64,000 nucleotides of DNA, from the NCBI RefSeq assembly GCF_010993745.1, contig NZ_WOTN01000002.1, forward strand, positions 1,984,001 to 2,048,000. The letters run 5' to 3'. Position numbers and translations under genes: made by a program. The notes beneath the pieces were generated by a model, which saw only the letters and a program-made list of their open reading frames with translations, had not been told where the DNA came from and did not search any database. Source of the stretch: Fodinicola acaciae. GTDB lineage: Bacteria > Actinomycetota > Actinomycetes > Mycobacteriales > HKI-0501. Positions 56,290-64,000 of this stretch are shown here, one piece after another; position 1 is the stretch's first letter, and each line of letters opens with the position of its first letter.

Positions 56290-57201
56290 TTACGAAACGT
56301 GCGGCAGCACGTCGGCGCTCAACCGCTCCATTTGCTCGCGCTGGTCGAAAAGCGGGTTGACCAGGATCCGCTCGGCGCCGGCCTCGGCGACCGCCCGCAG
56401 CCCGGCGACGCATTCCTCCGGCGTGCCGAAGACCGACACCGGCGTGAGGTCGGGCAGGCCGAAACCGTGATAGATCTCGTCCAACGCGATCCGCATCCGC
56501 TCCTTGGCGACCGCGGTGTCATCGTCGACGGCGATGTAAACCCGTTTGGCGATCGGGAAATCGTCGCGTCCGGCGGCCGCGGCCTCCTCGCGTACGATCT
56601 TCACCTGCTCGGCGAACTTCGCGGTCGTCGTGGAGCCGGCGCCGAAAAACCCGTCGCCGTGCTGGACCGCCCGCTTCAGCGCGGCCGGCGCGCTGCCGCC
56701 AAACCACACCGGCGGACCGCCGGCCTGCACCGGCTTTGGCTCCATCATGGCGTTTTCCAGCTGCCAGAAGCGGCCGTCGATGGTCACCCGCTGCTCGCGC
56801 CAGAGCGCGCGCATGATCCGCAGATGCTCGTTGAACCTGGCCACCAGACCGTCGGCGGTGATGCCGAAAGCGCCGAACGGGCGCCGATTGCCACCGGTGC
56901 CGACACCGACCTCCAACCGGCCCTGGCTGAGCTGGTCGAGCGTGCTGAGGCTCTTGGCCAGCTCGACCGGCTGGTGCAGCGGCGTCACGAAGACCGAGCA
57001 GCCGATCCGGATCCGCTCGGTGCAGGCCGCCGCGTACGTCATCACCTCGACCGCGCCGAGGATCGGCTTGTCGCCGAGGTGCTGCTCCTGTGTCCACGCA
57101 CTCTCGAAGCCGAGCTCTTCGGCTCGCCTCAGGTAATCGCGGAACGCCGCCGGGTCGAAACCGTCCGGCACGAACTGGGGGATGCAGATGCCATATCGCA
57201 C
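56290..57201 (-). CDS. LLM-class flavin/F420-dependent oxidoreductase
   Basis: A 303-aa luciferase-like TIM barrel. MRYGICIPQFVPDGFDPAAF begins the barrel; ESAWTQEQHLGDKPILGAVE and FVTPLHQPVELAKSLSTLDQ then SQGRLEVGVGTGGNRRPFGA are core LLM motifs. GPPVWFGGSAPAALKRAV is typical of the F420-type subgroup. The substrate is unknown. It is followed by the small gene at 56085 and preceded by a second LLM gene; the two are not close paralogues. Confidence 0.85.
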   Translation of the reverse strand: MRYGICIPQFVPDGFDPAAFRDYLRRAEELGFESAWTQEQHLGDKPILGAVEVMTYAAACTERIRIGCSVFVTPLHQPVELAKSLSTLDQLSQGRLEVGVGTGGNRRPFGAFGITADGLVARFNEHLRIMRALWREQRVTIDGRFWQLENAMMEPKPVQAGGPPVWFGGSAPAALKRAVQHGDGFFGAGSTTTAKFAEQVKIVREEAAAAGRDDFPIAKRVYIAVDDDTAVAKERMRIALDEIYHGFGLPDLTPVSVFGTPEECVAGLRAVAEAGAERILVNPLFDQREQMERLSADVLPHVS

Positions 57202-57211
57202 GACGCCGACC

Positions 57212-58228
57212 CTACGCCACGGCCGCCTTGTCGCGTACGGCCGCGACGATCTCCAGCGACCGCACGCGGTCGGCCAGGGTCGGCAGGTTGGTCGTCACCA
57301 TCAGCTCGTTTGCGTTGGTGGCGGCCAAAAGCTCGTCGACGCCTGCGCGCACGGTCTCCGGCCCGCCGACGATGTAGTTGCCGGTCAGGTGGTCGATGAA
57401 CGCGCGGTCCTCCGCCGTGTATGGATAGGCCGCGGCTTCCTCCGGCGTCGGATAGGTGATCGGCTTGCCGCGCCGCAGCGACATGATCGCCAGCGCGAGC
57501 GGCGCCGCGAGCCAGCGCGCGTGCTCGTCGGTGTCGGCCGCCATCACCGAGGCGGCGACCAGCGCGTACGGCTCGGTCAGCACCTCGGAGGCTCGGAAGT
57601 GCTGGCGATAGAGGGCGAGCGCCGGCAGCGTGTTCTGCGCGCTGAAATGGTGCGCGAAGGCAAACGGCAGGCCGAGGATGCCGGCCACCTGCGCGCTGTA
57701 GCCGCTGGAGCCGAGCAGCCAGATCGCCGGCTGGTTGCCGCGGCTCGGCGTCGCCAGGATCCGCGCGTACGGATGGTCGTCGGGGAAGTCGCCGCCGAAG
57801 AAGGCCAGCAGTTCGCCGAGCTGTTGCGGAAAGTCGTCGGCCGACAGGGGATCGGCGGAGCGGCGCAGAGCGCGGGCGGTGTTGGCGTCCGTACCAGGTG
57901 CGCGGCCAAGGCCGAGGTCGATGCGGCCGGGATGCAGGGCTTCGAGCGTGCCGAACTGCTCGGCCACCACCAGCGGCGGATGGTTGGGCAGCATGACGCC
58001 GCCGGATCCGACGCGGATCTCGTTGGTGGCGGCCGCGACGGCGGCGATGAGGACGGCCGGCGCGGAGCTGGCAATGCCGGGCATCGAGTGGTGCTCGGCC
58101 AGCCAGTAGCGGTGATAGCCGAGCCGCTCGGCCTCGCGGGACAGCGCGATCGTGTCGCGGACGGCCTGCGCGGACGTACGGCCGGCGCCGACCGGCGCCA
58201 GGTCGAGCACGGAGAACGGAATCTGCAC
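57212..58228 (-). CDS. LLM-class oxidoreductase (MsnO8-like)
   Basis: A ~338-aa luciferase-like protein. The start [20 protein letters not shown], then [19 protein letters not shown] and [20 protein letters not shown] with [14 protein letters not shown] mark the MsnO8/YhbW branch. The GTG at 58228 begins one base after the histidine-kinase stop, so the genes are coupled; a TTG at 58240 is an alternative. The coupling to a sensor kinase is unusual for this family. Confidence 0.85.
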   Translation of the reverse strand: MQIPFSVLDLAPVGAGRTSAQAVRDTIALSREAERLGYHRYWLAEHHSMPGIASSAPAVLIAAVAAATNEIRVGSGGVMLPNHPPLVVAEQFGTLEALHPGRIDLGLGRAPGTDANTARALRRSADPLSADDFPQQLGELLAFFGGDFPDDHPYARILATPSRGNQPAIWLLGSSGYSAQVAGILGLPFAFAHHFSAQNTLPALALYRQHFRASEVLTEPYALVAASVMAADTDEHARWLAAPLALAIMSLRRGKPITYPTPEEAAAYPYTAEDRAFIDHLTGNYIVGGPETVRAGVDELLAATNANELMVTTNLPTLADRVRSLEIVAAVRDKAAVA

Positions 58229-58229
58229 G

Positions 58230-59408
58230 TCAGGTTGCAACCCGCCGCAGCGCCGCGATCTTCCCGCTCAGCCACCCCTTGCCGACCTCCTCACCGATCG
58301 GCACCTCCACTTCCACGACGAAACCCCGCAACGCCTCGTTACTGGCGTCTGGTGCCGGTAGCGAGGCGTTGCGGCAGGTACGTAGGGTCCCGTTGGCGAG
58401 GTCGACGCGCTCGGCGAGCCCCTTGAGGCCGTTGCCGGCGGTGCCGCTCGAGCCGCGGCCGTCGTCGGCGACGGTCAGCGTGGCGGCACGCTCGTCGGCG
58501 CGTACGGTGATCTCGCAGGTCGTGGCACCGGAGTGGCGGATGACGTTGGTCACCGACTCGCGTACGGCCCAGGTGAACAGCGCTGCGGCAGCAGGCGGCA
58601 GGTTGTCGCCTTCCTGCACGACGACAGGCTCGATGCCGGCGTCGCGCAGCGCGCGGCCGCAGCGCGCCAGCTCCTCGGCGAGGCCGCTCTCGCGATAGCC
58701 GCTGACCGCCTCGCGCACCTCGCGCAACGCGTCGCGGCCGATCTGTTCGATGTCGGCGACCTGCTGCTCGCCGCGCGGATCGTCGCGACCGAGCCGGCCG
58801 GCCAGCTCCGCCTTGATGACGATCAGTGACAGCGTCTGGCCGAGCAGGTCGTGCAGGTCACGCGCGAACCGCAGCCGCTCCTTCTCCACCGCCACCTGCG
58901 CCAGCTCCTCGCGCGCTGCGCGCAGCTCGGCGATCGCGGTCAGGAAACGGCGGATGGTCGTGACGATGGCGCCGGAGATCAGCGTCGTGTAGCCGAGCGC
59001 CAGGCTGTCGCCGGGCGTACGGATGAAGGAGACCGTGACCGCGACGATGGCCAGCGCGAAGATGCACGCGTACGACTGCCGCCACGGCAACGCCGAGCCG
59101 AGTGCGATCGACAGCATCGCGAGCACCGTATATCCGTTGTTCGTACCGAAAACCACGATCATCGGCAGGGTAAGCAGGACCATCGCGGCCAGCGAGATCC
59201 GGCCGCGCCAGCGATGTGGCCGGTCGCGCAGGCCAAACCAGAGGCTGCCGGCGTACGTGAGGACGAAGGCGGCCACCAGGAAGCCGGCCGGCCACGGCAC
59301 GCGACCGTGCCACACGTCGCTCGCCGAGCCGGCGATCATGACACCCCACGGCAGCAGTCCCCACGGCGACAGCTTGCCGTCGATCTTCTCGTAGTCCGAG
59401 TCGGTCAT
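58230..59408 (-). CDS. Orphan DesK/NarL-type sensor histidine kinase
   Basis: A 392-aa membrane kinase. About five helices lie in ~20-150. The phosphoacceptor box is [20 protein letters not shown], the N-box [20 protein letters not shown], and the G boxes [20 protein letters not shown]. No response regulator is adjacent: the neighbours are an LLM oxidoreductase and an MBL hydrolase. Near the C-terminus, [16 protein letters not shown] is encoded by a long palindrome (58326-58374), an apparent in-frame insertion between the G2 region and the last strand. Start ATG 59408, overlapping the MBL stop by 4 bp. Confidence 0.85.
   Translation of the reverse strand: MTDSDYEKIDGKLSPWGLLPWGVMIAGSASDVWHGRVPWPAGFLVAAFVLTYAGSLWFGLRDRPHRWRGRISLAAMVLLTLPMIVVFGTNNGYTVLAMLSIALGSALPWRQSYACIFALAIVAVTVSFIRTPGDSLALGYTTLISGAIVTTIRRFLTAIAELRAAREELAQVAVEKERLRFARDLHDLLGQTLSLIVIKAELAGRLGRDDPRGEQQVADIEQIGRDALREVREAVSGYRESGLAEELARCGRALRDAGIEPVVVQEGDNLPPAAAALFTWAVRESVTNVIRHSGATTCEITVRADERAATLTVADDGRGSSGTAGNGLKGLAERVDLANGTLRTCRNASLPAPDASNEALRGFVVEVEVPIGEEVGKGWLSGKIAALRRVAT
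58326..58374. repeat. 49-nt palindrome inserted in the histidine kinase gene
   Basis: CCGCAACGCCTCG (58326-58338) and CGAGGCGTTGCGG (58362-58374) are perfectly complementary over 13 bp; with wobble pairs the stem extends to ~20 bp around a short loop. The repeat keeps the reading frame and codes [16 protein letters not shown]. Comparable kinases have no such segment here, so it looks like a small palindromic insertion. Confidence 0.6.
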
Positions 59409-60100
59409 GACGGTCGCGCGATCGTGACCGGTCCGTCGTAGGCGGATGTCGCGGCTCGCATGGCCTCTTCTCGGTCGGTGGTCGGGAAAAGATGCGTCAG
59501 GATCAGGTTTTTCGCCTGTGCCGCTGCCGCTGTCTGGCCAGCGACGCGGGCTGTGGAAAGGAATTCCGAGTCGGTGGTCCGTGCGTACGAGGCCTCGTGC
59601 AGCAGGATGTCGACGCCGTCGGCCAGCTCACGCAGCCGGTCGCTCGGACCGGTGTCGCCGGTGTAGGCAATGGTTTCTCCGCCGGCGGACAGCCGGATGC
59701 CAGCGTTGGCAAGGAAATGCGGCAGGTCGACGGTCGTCGCCCGGAACGGTCCGATCGCGTACGCCTCGCCCGGCGTGAACTCGTGCAGGTCGTACGTGCT
59801 CTCCAGCCAGCCGGGACGGTCGAGCGCCAGCACCTGGTCGAGCGCGTGTGCCGGCGCGTAGACGTCGATCGGTTTTTCTTCTGTCGCGTCGATTCTGCGC
59901 AGCAGCGGGTTGAGGTCGGCGCAGTGGTCCGGATGTCCGTGCGTGACGTAGACGGCATCGATCGCCGCTCCGACACGCGCCGCCACACCGTATCCGGGGT
60001 CGATCAAGAGGCGGAATCCCGCGTGTTCGACGAGATAACCGCTGCAGGCTCCGCCGTACGACGGCCAGGCACCGTCGCCGCCGAGGATGGTCAGCTTCAC
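59405..60100 (-). CDS. MBL-fold metallo-hydrolase
   Basis: A 231-aa metallo-beta-lactamase-fold hydrolase, probably phosphodiesterase-like (RNase Z/ElaC branch). KLTILGGDGAWPSYGGACSG begins the fold. The metal motif is VYVTHGHPDHCADLNPLL (HxHxDH form). GDTGPSDRLRELADGVDILL supplies a later Asp and LILTHLFPT a His. GTG 60100 was chosen as the true start; a TATCGT hexamer lies seven bases upstream, so it may be leaderless. It is divergent from the zinc dehydrogenase, 18 bp away. Confidence 0.85.
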   Translation of the reverse strand: MKLTILGGDGAWPSYGGACSGYLVEHAGFRLLIDPGYGVAARVGAAIDAVYVTHGHPDHCADLNPLLRRIDATEEKPIDVYAPAHALDQVLALDRPGWLESTYDLHEFTPGEAYAIGPFRATTVDLPHFLANAGIRLSAGGETIAYTGDTGPSDRLRELADGVDILLHEASYARTTDSEFLSTARVAGQTAAAAQAKNLILTHLFPTTDREEAMRAATSAYDGPVTIARPS

Positions 60101-60118
60101 ATTTGGCACGATAACCAC

Positions 60119-61159
60119 ATGCGCGCCGTCGTGTACCGGGGATTCCAGCAGCCGCCAGCCGTCGAGGAGGTCGCCGATCCGGCGCCGCCACCGGACGGCG
60201 TGGTCGTACGCGTCGAGGCCACCGGTTTGTGCCGCAGCGACTGGCACGGCTGGCAGGGGCACGACGACGACATCGTGGCTTTTCCGCACATTCCTGGACA
60301 CGAGTTCGCCGGCGTCGTCGCGGCGGTCGGTGGTGAGGTGTCCGGTTGGCGCGAAGGCGACCGGGTGACCGCGCCGTTTGTCTATGCGTGCGGCCATTGC
60401 CCGGAGTGCGCAGTCGGCGAACAGCAGGTGTGCCGGGCGCAGGTGCAGCCTGGTTTCGGCCTGCTCGGCTCGTTTGCCGACTACGTCGTGGTTGCCAATG
60501 CGGCGACGAATCTCGTGCGGCTGCCTGACACGGTCGACACCACCACCGGCGCCGCTCTCGGCTGCCGCTTCGCGACCGCCTACCGAGCCATCGTCGCCCA
60601 GGGCCGCGCGGCCGCCGGCGAGTGGGCCGCGATCTTCGGCTGCGGCGGCGTCGGCCTGTCCGCCGTCATGATCGCCGCCGCCAGCGGCCTGCAGGTCGTC
60701 GCCGTCGACGTATCGCCCGCGGCCTTGGAACTGGCACGATCTTTCGGTGCCACGACTGGCATCCTAGCCTCCGACACCATCGTCACCGATGTCGTCGAGG
60801 CGACCCGCGGCGGCGCGCACCTGACCGTCGACGCACTCGGCTCAGCCGCCGTCTGCGCCACCGCGATCTCCACCCTCCGCCGCCGCGGCCGCCACGTACA
60901 GGTCGGTCTCCTGCCCGACGGCGCAAACCTGCCCATGTCCCGAGTCGTCGCGTACGAACTCTCCATCACCGGCAGCCACGGCATGGCCGCGCACGCGTAC
61001 GACCCCATGCTCACCCTCGTAGCCACCGGCCGACTCCGCCCCGACCTCCTGATCACGCGTACGGTTTCGCTGGACGAGGCGCCTCGGGCGCTGGTTGGGA
61101 TGTCTGAGGGGAGTCCGACCGGGGTGACCATGATCGCTCCGGGGGGTACAGCTGGGTGA
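60119..61159 (+). CDS. Zinc-dependent alcohol dehydrogenase (MDR family)
   Basis: A 346-aa medium-chain dehydrogenase. Catalytic-zinc residues: VEATGLCRSDWHGWQGHDDD (Cys) and HIPGHEFAGVVAAVGGEV (His-Glu). Structural-zinc cysteines are in YACGHCPECAVGEQQVC. AAIFGCGGVGLSAVMIAAAS is the Rossmann motif. CRSDWH is typical of a subgroup that oxidises primary or aromatic alcohols. ATG 60119 lies 18 bp from the divergent MBL start. The 3' end runs into repeat region E. Confidence 0.9.
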   Translation: MRAVVYRGFQQPPAVEEVADPAPPPDGVVVRVEATGLCRSDWHGWQGHDDDIVAFPHIPGHEFAGVVAAVGGEVSGWREGDRVTAPFVYACGHCPECAVGEQQVCRAQVQPGFGLLGSFADYVVVANAATNLVRLPDTVDTTTGAALGCRFATAYRAIVAQGRAAAGEWAAIFGCGGVGLSAVMIAAASGLQVVAVDVSPAALELARSFGATTGILASDTIVTDVVEATRGGAHLTVDALGSAAVCATAISTLRRRGRHVQVGLLPDGANLPMSRVVAYELSITGSHGMAAHAYDPMLTLVATGRLRPDLLITRTVSLDEAPRALVGMSEGSPTGVTMIAPGGTAG

Positions 61160-61194
61160 GTGTGGTTGGTGAGTGGGTGCTGGTTGGGCGTGGG

Positions 61195-61281
61195 TGGTTT
61201 CTGATTGTTGCGTTTGAGATGGTTGGGTTTTCTGGTCGTTGCGTTTGGGAAAGTGGTTGCGTTTCATGATTGTCGCGTTTT
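61195..61281 (-). repeat. Inverted ~31-bp repeat units on the left flank of copy E
   Basis: Read on the minus strand, this region holds three to four units of the type AAACGCAACAATCA + AACCCAACCA. The same units occur in direct orientation at 61998-62310. They extend the inverted structure of the element well beyond its ~70-bp terminal repeats. The sequence is G/T-rich on the plus strand. Confidence 0.65.
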
Positions 61282-61997
61282 GGGGGTGGTTGGGTTTTCG
61301 CCTTCGCGGCGGGCGCTCCTGCGCGGAGGGCGACCTCAAGGGGAGGGGCGCGCGGGGTTTCGCTGTTGGTTGGGTTGGGTGCGGCGTGTGCGGTTGGTCT
61401 GTGGGTGGGTCCGGTTTGTCCGTTCTCCCCCGTCGGCAAGCAAAGCTCGCCGACGGGGGAGAACGGACAAACCGGACCAGAAGTGTGGCTGGGGCGCCGG
61501 CGGTGCCGTGGCGTCTCAGCGGGTGGCGTCAGGGTCCAGTATGTGGGATGCGAAGGCGTGTGGAGCGCTAAATGTCCGGCTTGAGAGGTTCGCGGATGGC
61601 GTGAATGTCGAGTTACTTGCGCTGGACGCAAGAAACAAGGCTTTCACGCCGCCGTGATCTCCGGAGGCTGTGACGAGTGTGACTACTGAGGCTGATAATG
61701 CTGTTGTGGCTGCCGGGCTGCACCAAATGTCGGTTTTGATGTCTTGTTAAACAAGTATTACACAGCCGAGCTGCCTCGCCCGCATTATCAGCCACACCAG
61801 TCACACCAGCACCACCCCGGACGCTGTGATGGCGTCCATGCCGACTGGGAGAACGAGCAAGCCCAGAAAACCCAGCCCCGCACGCAACCGCCACCCGCAC
61901 CTCCATGCACACCGATTGGCGTCCACGCGCCCCCCTCCCTTGAGGTCGCCCGCCGCGTAGGCGCGCCCGCCGCGCAGGCGAAAAACCCAACCACCCA
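61282..61997 (+). mobile_element. Dispersed mosaic repeat, copy E (most complete, TIR-flanked)
   Basis: This is the most complete copy. Left (61282-61352) and right (61927-61997) terminal inverted repeats of ~70 bp share about nine in ten positions, including TGGTTGGG, CGCGGCGGGCG and GGGCGACCTCAAGGG. Between them lie the conserved core (61486-61652), an inverted TGTGACT-type pair, and the palindrome CTTGTTAAACAAG (61743-61755). There is no transposase. The core keeps an open frame, MWDAKACGALNVRLERFADG onward, shared with copies A-C. A 71-nt palindrome is nested at 61408-61478. Confidence 0.8.
61408..61478. repeat. 30-bp perfect inverted repeat nested in copy E
   Basis: Arms 61408-61437 and 61449-61478 are perfect reverse complements over 30 bp (beginning GGTCCGGTTTGTCCGTTCTC), around an 11-nt loop that can pair further (AGC-aaa-GCT). 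Copy A has no such palindrome: its sequence goes directly from ...GGTTTCGTGC to the GGACCAGGAGTGTGG region. It is therefore a later insertion into copy E and an exceptionally stable hairpin. Confidence 0.8.
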
Positions 61998-62310
61998 CCC
62001 ACGCAACAAACATGGAGACCCAACCACCCCCCTCGACGCAACAAACATGAAGACCCAACCCCCCAACGCAACAAGCATGAAGAAGCAACCACTTCCCCCA
62101 CGCACAAGCATGAAGATGCAGCCACTTCCCCACGCAACAAACAAGAGACGCAACCACCCACCCACCCAACAAACGAGCGAACCCGCCACCCACCCACCGA
62201 ACAAACGGGGAAACCGCCAGCCTCGAACCCACCAAACGGCGAACTCACCATCCACCCACCGCTACAAACAAAGGACTCCACCGCCGCCAACCCAACAACG
62301 GCACCGCACC
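61998..62310 (+). repeat. Degenerate ~31-bp tandem repeat array
   Basis: About ten imperfect direct units of 28-35 bp, each near the type ACGCAACAAACATGAAGA + CCAACCAC. Similarity falls off towards 62310. The plus strand has almost no G in parts and is rich in A and C. The array lies between copy E and the phosphoglucomutase stop. It is not a CRISPR array: the units have no constant repeat and unique spacer alternation. Confidence 0.7.
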
Positions 62311-62320
62311 ACATCACACC

Positions 62321-63958
62321 TCAGGAAATCACTGACGACACAAGCTCCCGAGCCTCCGCCTGCAGTGCCCTCAAATGCTCCTCACCCCGAAAACTTTCCG
62401 CGTAAATCTTGTAAACATCCTCAGTCCCCGAGGGGCGAGCCGCAAACCACCCGGACTTCGTCACGACTTTCAGACCACCGATCGCCTCACCATTTCCGGG
62501 CGCATTCGTCAGCGTCGCGGTGATCTCGTCGCCGGCCAGTTCGGTTGCGGTGACCTGGTCGGCGGACAGCTTCGACAGAGCCGCCTTTTGGTCGGGTGTC
62601 GCCGGTGCGTCGATCCGAGCGTACGAGGGCGCGCCGAATTTTTCGGTGAGCTGCCGGTAATGTTCGCCGGGGTCGGCGTTGGTCGTGGCGAGGATTTCGG
62701 CGGCGAGCAGGTCGAGGATGATGCCATCCTTGTCGGTGGTCCAGACACTTCCGTCCATCCGCAGGAAAGAAGCGCCGGCGCTTTCCTCGCCGCCGAAACC
62801 GACGGACGCGTCGAGCAGGCCAGGCACAAACCACTTGAACCCGACCGGCACCTCGACCAGTTTACGGCCGAGGTCGTCGGCGACCCGGTCGATGATGCTG
62901 GAGGAGACCAGCGTCTTGCCGACGGCGGCGGCTGCCGGCCATCCCGCGCGGTGACGGAAAAGGTAGTCGATCGCGACGGCGAGATAATGGTTGGGGTTGA
63001 GCAGGCCGGCGTCCGGGGTGACGATACCGTGCCGGTCGGCGTCCGCGTCGTTTCCGGTCGCCAGGTCGAAATCGGCTCGCCGCTGGATCAGCGACGCCAT
63101 GGCGTACGCGGACGAGCAGTCCATCCGGATTTTGCCGTCCCAGTCCAGTGTCATGAACCGCCAGGTCGGGTCCACCAGCGGATTGACGACGGTCAGTTCC
63201 AACCGGTGTCTTTCGGCGATGGCAGCCCAATAATCGACCGACGCGCCACCGAGCGGGTCCGCGCCGATGCGTACGCCGGCGCGGCGGATCGCGTCGATGT
63301 CGACGACCGACGGCAGATCGTCCACATAGGACGACAGGAAGTCGTATTTCTGGGTCGTACGTGCGGACCGCGCCGAGGCGGCGGTGACGCGGCGTACGCC
63401 GTCCAACCCCCTGGCCAGATAGTCGTTGGCGCGCTTGCCAATCCAGCCGGTGATCGCGCTGCCGGCCGGGCCGCCGTCCGGCGGGTTGTATTTGAACCCG
63501 CCATCGGCCGGCGGGTTGTGTGACGGCGTCACGACAACACCGTCGGCCTGCGCGCCGCCGCTTTGGTTGTGCCGCAGAATCGCGTGCGAGACGGCCGGTG
63601 TCGGCGTGTAGCGGCCGGCGGCATCGATCGCGACCGTCACGTCGTTGGCGGCGAAAACCTCAAGCGCCGTCCAGAAAGCCGGCTCGGACAGCGCGTGCGT
63701 GTCACGGCCGAGAAACAGCGGACCGGTGATGCCCTGACCATCGCGATAGTCGACGATCGCCTGGCTGGTCGCCGCGATGTGGTCCTCGTTGAACGCCACA
63801 TTCAGCGAGGAGCCGCGATGTCCGGACGTACCAAAGGAAACCCGCTGCGCCGGCACGGACGGATCGGGATGCTCGGTGTAGTACGCGGTGACGACGGCGG
63901 CGACGTCGATCAGGTCCCGGGCCTGCGCCGGCTGACCGGCACGCGCGTCTGTCGACAT
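62321..63958 (-). CDS. pgm: Phosphoglucomutase (alpha-D-glucose phosphate-specific)
   Basis: A 545-aa alpha-D-phosphohexomutase, interconverting glucose-1-phosphate and glucose-6-phosphate. The N-terminal motif is [20 protein letters not shown]. The active-site phosphoserine is in [20 protein letters not shown]. The metal-binding loop is [12 protein letters not shown]. The sugar-binding loop is [14 protein letters not shown], and the phosphate-binding loop [20 protein letters not shown]. Full family length. AAAGGAG lies just upstream of ATG 63958. Its 3' end is next to the tandem repeat array. Confidence 0.95.
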   Translation of the reverse strand: MSTDARAGQPAQARDLIDVAAVVTAYYTEHPDPSVPAQRVSFGTSGHRGSSLNVAFNEDHIAATSQAIVDYRDGQGITGPLFLGRDTHALSEPAFWTALEVFAANDVTVAIDAAGRYTPTPAVSHAILRHNQSGGAQADGVVVTPSHNPPADGGFKYNPPDGGPAGSAITGWIGKRANDYLARGLDGVRRVTAASARSARTTQKYDFLSSYVDDLPSVVDIDAIRRAGVRIGADPLGGASVDYWAAIAERHRLELTVVNPLVDPTWRFMTLDWDGKIRMDCSSAYAMASLIQRRADFDLATGNDADADRHGIVTPDAGLLNPNHYLAVAIDYLFRHRAGWPAAAAVGKTLVSSSIIDRVADDLGRKLVEVPVGFKWFVPGLLDASVGFGGEESAGASFLRMDGSVWTTDKDGIILDLLAAEILATTNADPGEHYRQLTEKFGAPSYARIDAPATPDQKAALSKLSADQVTATELAGDEITATLTNAPGNGEAIGGLKVVTKSGWFAARPSGTEDVYKIYAESFRGEEHLRALQAEARELVSSVIS

Positions 63959-64000
63959 GTTTTCTCCTTTGAAAACAACGAAAACGTCAGGACTGGGACG

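Noticed and set aside
61053-61631. 192-codon minus-strand frame in copy E
   Set aside because: It spans the end of the zinc ADH gene, repeat modules and the nested palindrome; no single protein could be conserved across those parts.
61998-62310. Possible CRISPR array
   Set aside because: Units are adjacent, degenerate and without unique spacers; there is no leader and no cas gene in the window.
61744-62523. 259-codon plus-strand frame rich in Pro, Thr, His and Asn
   Set aside because: It is a translation of the AC-rich tandem array plus the antisense end of pgm; no start signal and no domain.
1-64000. tRNA, rRNA or riboswitch genes
   Set aside because: No cloverleaf-like pattern with an anticodon arm, no rRNA blocks and no recognisable riboswitch core were seen by eye; a covariance-model scan was not possible here.

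Overview
This window comes from a high-GC actinobacterium. The evidence is a mycofactocin locus edge (MftD and an MftR-like regulator), a WhiB protein, a DinB/TIGR03084 mycothiol-type protein, F420-style luciferase-like oxidoreductases, a DUF222/HNH endonuclease, SARP and ECF regulators, and frequent GTG starts. I cannot name the genus from the sequence alone. No rRNA, tRNA, CRISPR array, replication origin, prophage or intact transposase was seen; the region reads as chromosomal accessory and regulatory DNA.

Layout. 1-2.6 kb: partial mftD, a divergent mftR-like TetR gene and a DinB-fold protein. 3.3-9.7 kb: MFS transporter, hydrolase plus unknown protein, GNAT, thioesterase, cyclase-like protein. 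9.8-14.1 kb: sugar oxidoreductase with divergent AraC regulator, then a two-component pair. 14.7-17.4 kb: PAP2 phosphatase, a truncated S33 hydrolase and a winged-helix regulator with a membrane partner and two operator-like palindromes. 17.4-21.6 kb: enolase-superfamily dehydratase plus a large FAD/Fe-S oxidoreductase. 22.2-25.2 kb: SDR, membrane protein and GH15 in overlapping reading frames. 25.3-32.2 kb: a stress and signalling block with DUF4383, DUF5709, CheR-PAS, CheB, STAS-ATPase, two STAS antagonists and WhiB. 32.3-34.6 kb: FUSC exporter plus CYP152-type P450. 35-45 kb: Ppx/GppA, CBS, VOC, diiron oxidase, LLM oxidoreductase, patatin, methyltransferase, BBE-type flavoprotein, HNH protein. 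45.2-49.4 kb: ECF sigma plus PepSY protein, a SARP regulator fused through a membrane helix to a glycosidase-like ectodomain, and a secreted GH16. 51.2-55.7 kb: a sugar or polyol operon (PfkB kinase, zinc dehydrogenase, 2-hydroxyacid dehydrogenase, FGGY kinase). 56-61 kb: two LLM oxidoreductases, an orphan DesK-like kinase, an MBL hydrolase and a zinc dehydrogenase. 62.3-64 kb: phosphoglucomutase.

The most unusual content lies between genes. Five dispersed, mosaic copies of one repeat family occur (about 2.7, 14.5, 21.9, 30.3 and 61.3-62.0 kb). The most complete has ~70-bp terminal inverted repeats, a nested 30-bp perfect palindrome and degenerate ~31-bp tandem repeats on its flanks, but no transposase. 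A ~110-bp core keeps an open frame across four copies, and in its second half the differences fall almost only at third codon positions. A second, unrelated TIR element lies at 50.7-51.2 kb. Near these repeats are genes with internal deletions or truncations (zinc ADH, SDR, a baeRF-like fragment, an S33 hydrolase), and a PepSY gene carries a probable 1-bp frameshift.
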